From Mariprofundaceae bacterium (GTDB taxonomy: Bacteria; Pseudomonadota; Zetaproteobacteria; Mariprofundales; Mariprofundaceae), in the NCBI GenBank assembly GCA_030950975.1, contig JAUZQL010000110.1, positions 1 to 6,678 of the forward strand: a stretch of 6,678 nucleotides of DNA. The letters are read 5' to 3'. A model generated the notes under the pieces. It was not told where the DNA came from and ran no database searches. It worked only from the letters and a program-made list of their open reading frames with translations. Of the stretch, positions 5,797 to 6,678 are shown in pieces (position 1 is the stretch's first letter; each line of letters starts with the position of its first letter). The position numbers were made by a program, and so were the translations under genes.

Positions 5797-6669
5797 TTAA
5801 TCCGATGAAAAGACAGTCCCAACCCCTTCATCTGTAAACATTTCCAATAAGACTGCATGCGGCACACGACCATCAATAATATGTGCACCTTGCACGCCAC
5901 TTTCAGCCGCATCCAAGCAGCAATTCACTTTAGGAATCATGCCGCCAGCGATGGTACCATTGGCAATCCAATCACGAGCTTTTTGCGCTGTAAAGCTCGA
6001 ACATAATTGTTTATTGTTATCCAATACACCTGCAACATCCGTTAAAAGAATAAGTTTCTCTGCCTTCAAGGCTTGGGCAATTGCCCCAGCCACCAAGTCA
6101 GCATTGATATTATAACTTTGACCAGCATCTTTATGGTATCCCACAGGTGCAATCACAGGAATAAAACGATCTTTCTCCAACAGTGTTAAAATATCCGTGT
6201 GAATCGTATGCACCTGTCCGACATGTCCTAAATCAATAATTTCAGGCACGTCTAATTCAGGTGAGTTTTTTTCAAGTTGCAATTTTCGTGCGCAAATAAG
6301 CCCGCCATCTTTACCCGATAAACCGACAGCCTTCCCACCAGCCCGATTGATATTGGCAACGATTTCTTTATTAACACGACCTGCTAACACCATTTCAACC
6401 ACATCCATCGTTTCACTATCGGTCACACGCATACCATCAATAAACTTGGCTTCTTTACCAATCTTTGCCAACAACTGCCCGATTTGAGGACCACCACCAT
6501 GCACAATGACGGGGTTGATACCGACTTGCTTCAGTATAGTGATGTCCATGGCAAAACTAGCCTTTAGACTTTCTTCAACCATGGCGTTTCCACCATATTT
6601 AATGACGATTGTTTGTCCTGCAAAGCGTTGTAAATAAGGCAGTGCCTCAATCAGGGTGTTGGCACGCAT
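5797..6669 (-). CDS. argB: Acetylglutamate kinase (N-acetyl-L-glutamate 5-kinase), possibly 5'-incomplete
   Basis: A cytoplasmic amino-acid-kinase-fold enzyme that phosphorylates N-acetylglutamate with ATP, the second step of arginine biosynthesis; 290 aa as drawn. Seen: KYGGNAM (24-30, with phosphate-binding K24), VHGGGPQIG (56-64), GMRVTDSETMDVVEMVLAGRVNKEIV, the NINADLVAGAIA segment with the conserved Asp, LLTDVAGV, GGMIPKV with the second conserved Lys, and the C-terminal DEGVGTVF. The N-terminal helix before the core (LIEALPYLQRF) occurs in hexameric, arginine-inhibited enzymes and is missing from the short E. coli enzyme, so feedback inhibition by arginine is likely. ATG 6669 lacks a ribosome site in the 9 visible upstream bases, the frame stays open to the edge (codons for H, A, N), and relatives often carry several more residues. 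The true start may therefore lie beyond the window. Convergent with the permease genes. Confidence 0.96.
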   Translation of the reverse strand: MRANTLIEALPYLQRFAGQTIVIKYGGNAMVEESLKASFAMDITILKQVGINPVIVHGGGPQIGQLLAKIGKEAKFIDGMRVTDSETMDVVEMVLAGRVNKEIVANINRAGGKAVGLSGKDGGLICARKLQLEKNSPELDVPEIIDLGHVGQVHTIHTDILTLLEKDRFIPVIAPVGYHKDAGQSYNINADLVAGAIAQALKAEKLILLTDVAGVLDNNKQLCSSFTAQKARDWIANGTIAGGMIPKVNCCLDAAESGVQGAHIIDGRVPHAVLLEMFTDEGVGTVFSSD

Positions 6670-6678
6670 ATTGGCATG

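Overview
The window carries ordinary chromosomal housekeeping and signalling genes of a Gram-negative, probably proteobacterial, organism with AT-leaning DNA. Pointers to this are a PPK1-type polyphosphate kinase, a cobalamin/Fe-S QueG, a YchJ-like double SEC-C protein, Dpp/Opp-type inner-membrane permeases and an ArgB with the N-terminal helix typical of arginine-sensitive enzymes. I cannot name a genus; a gamma- or zetaproteobacterium would fit but is a guess. I see no mobile element, CRISPR array, tRNA or rRNA.

Layout. Positions 1-1067 (minus) hold the N-terminal half of ppk, running off the left edge. Positions 1068-1320 are a divergent intergenic region with a perfect 8-bp-arm palindrome. 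Read on the ppk strand, the same bases resemble a Pho box followed by a -10-like hexamer at the expected spacing. From 1321 to 5782, five plus-strand genes follow with very short gaps or overlaps: a two-TM class III adenylate cyclase, a YchJ-type SEC-C protein, queG, and two ABC permeases of the DppB and DppC families. The last three are joined by 4-nt (ATGA) and 8-nt overlaps, so they are almost certainly co-transcribed. At the right edge argB (minus) converges on the permease genes with only 14 bp between stop codons.

How the genes relate. ppk (polyphosphate synthesis) and the cyclase (cAMP) are divergent and may share control sequences. QueG completes queuosine synthesis in tRNA. The two permeases form a membrane heterodimer, but no substrate-binding protein or ATPase is encoded here, so their partners must lie elsewhere. 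ArgB catalyses the second step of arginine biosynthesis. I found no convincing undescribed system. The observations most worth checking are the putative Pho box at ppk, the orphan permease pair coupled to queG, and the sensor-poor membrane adenylate cyclase.
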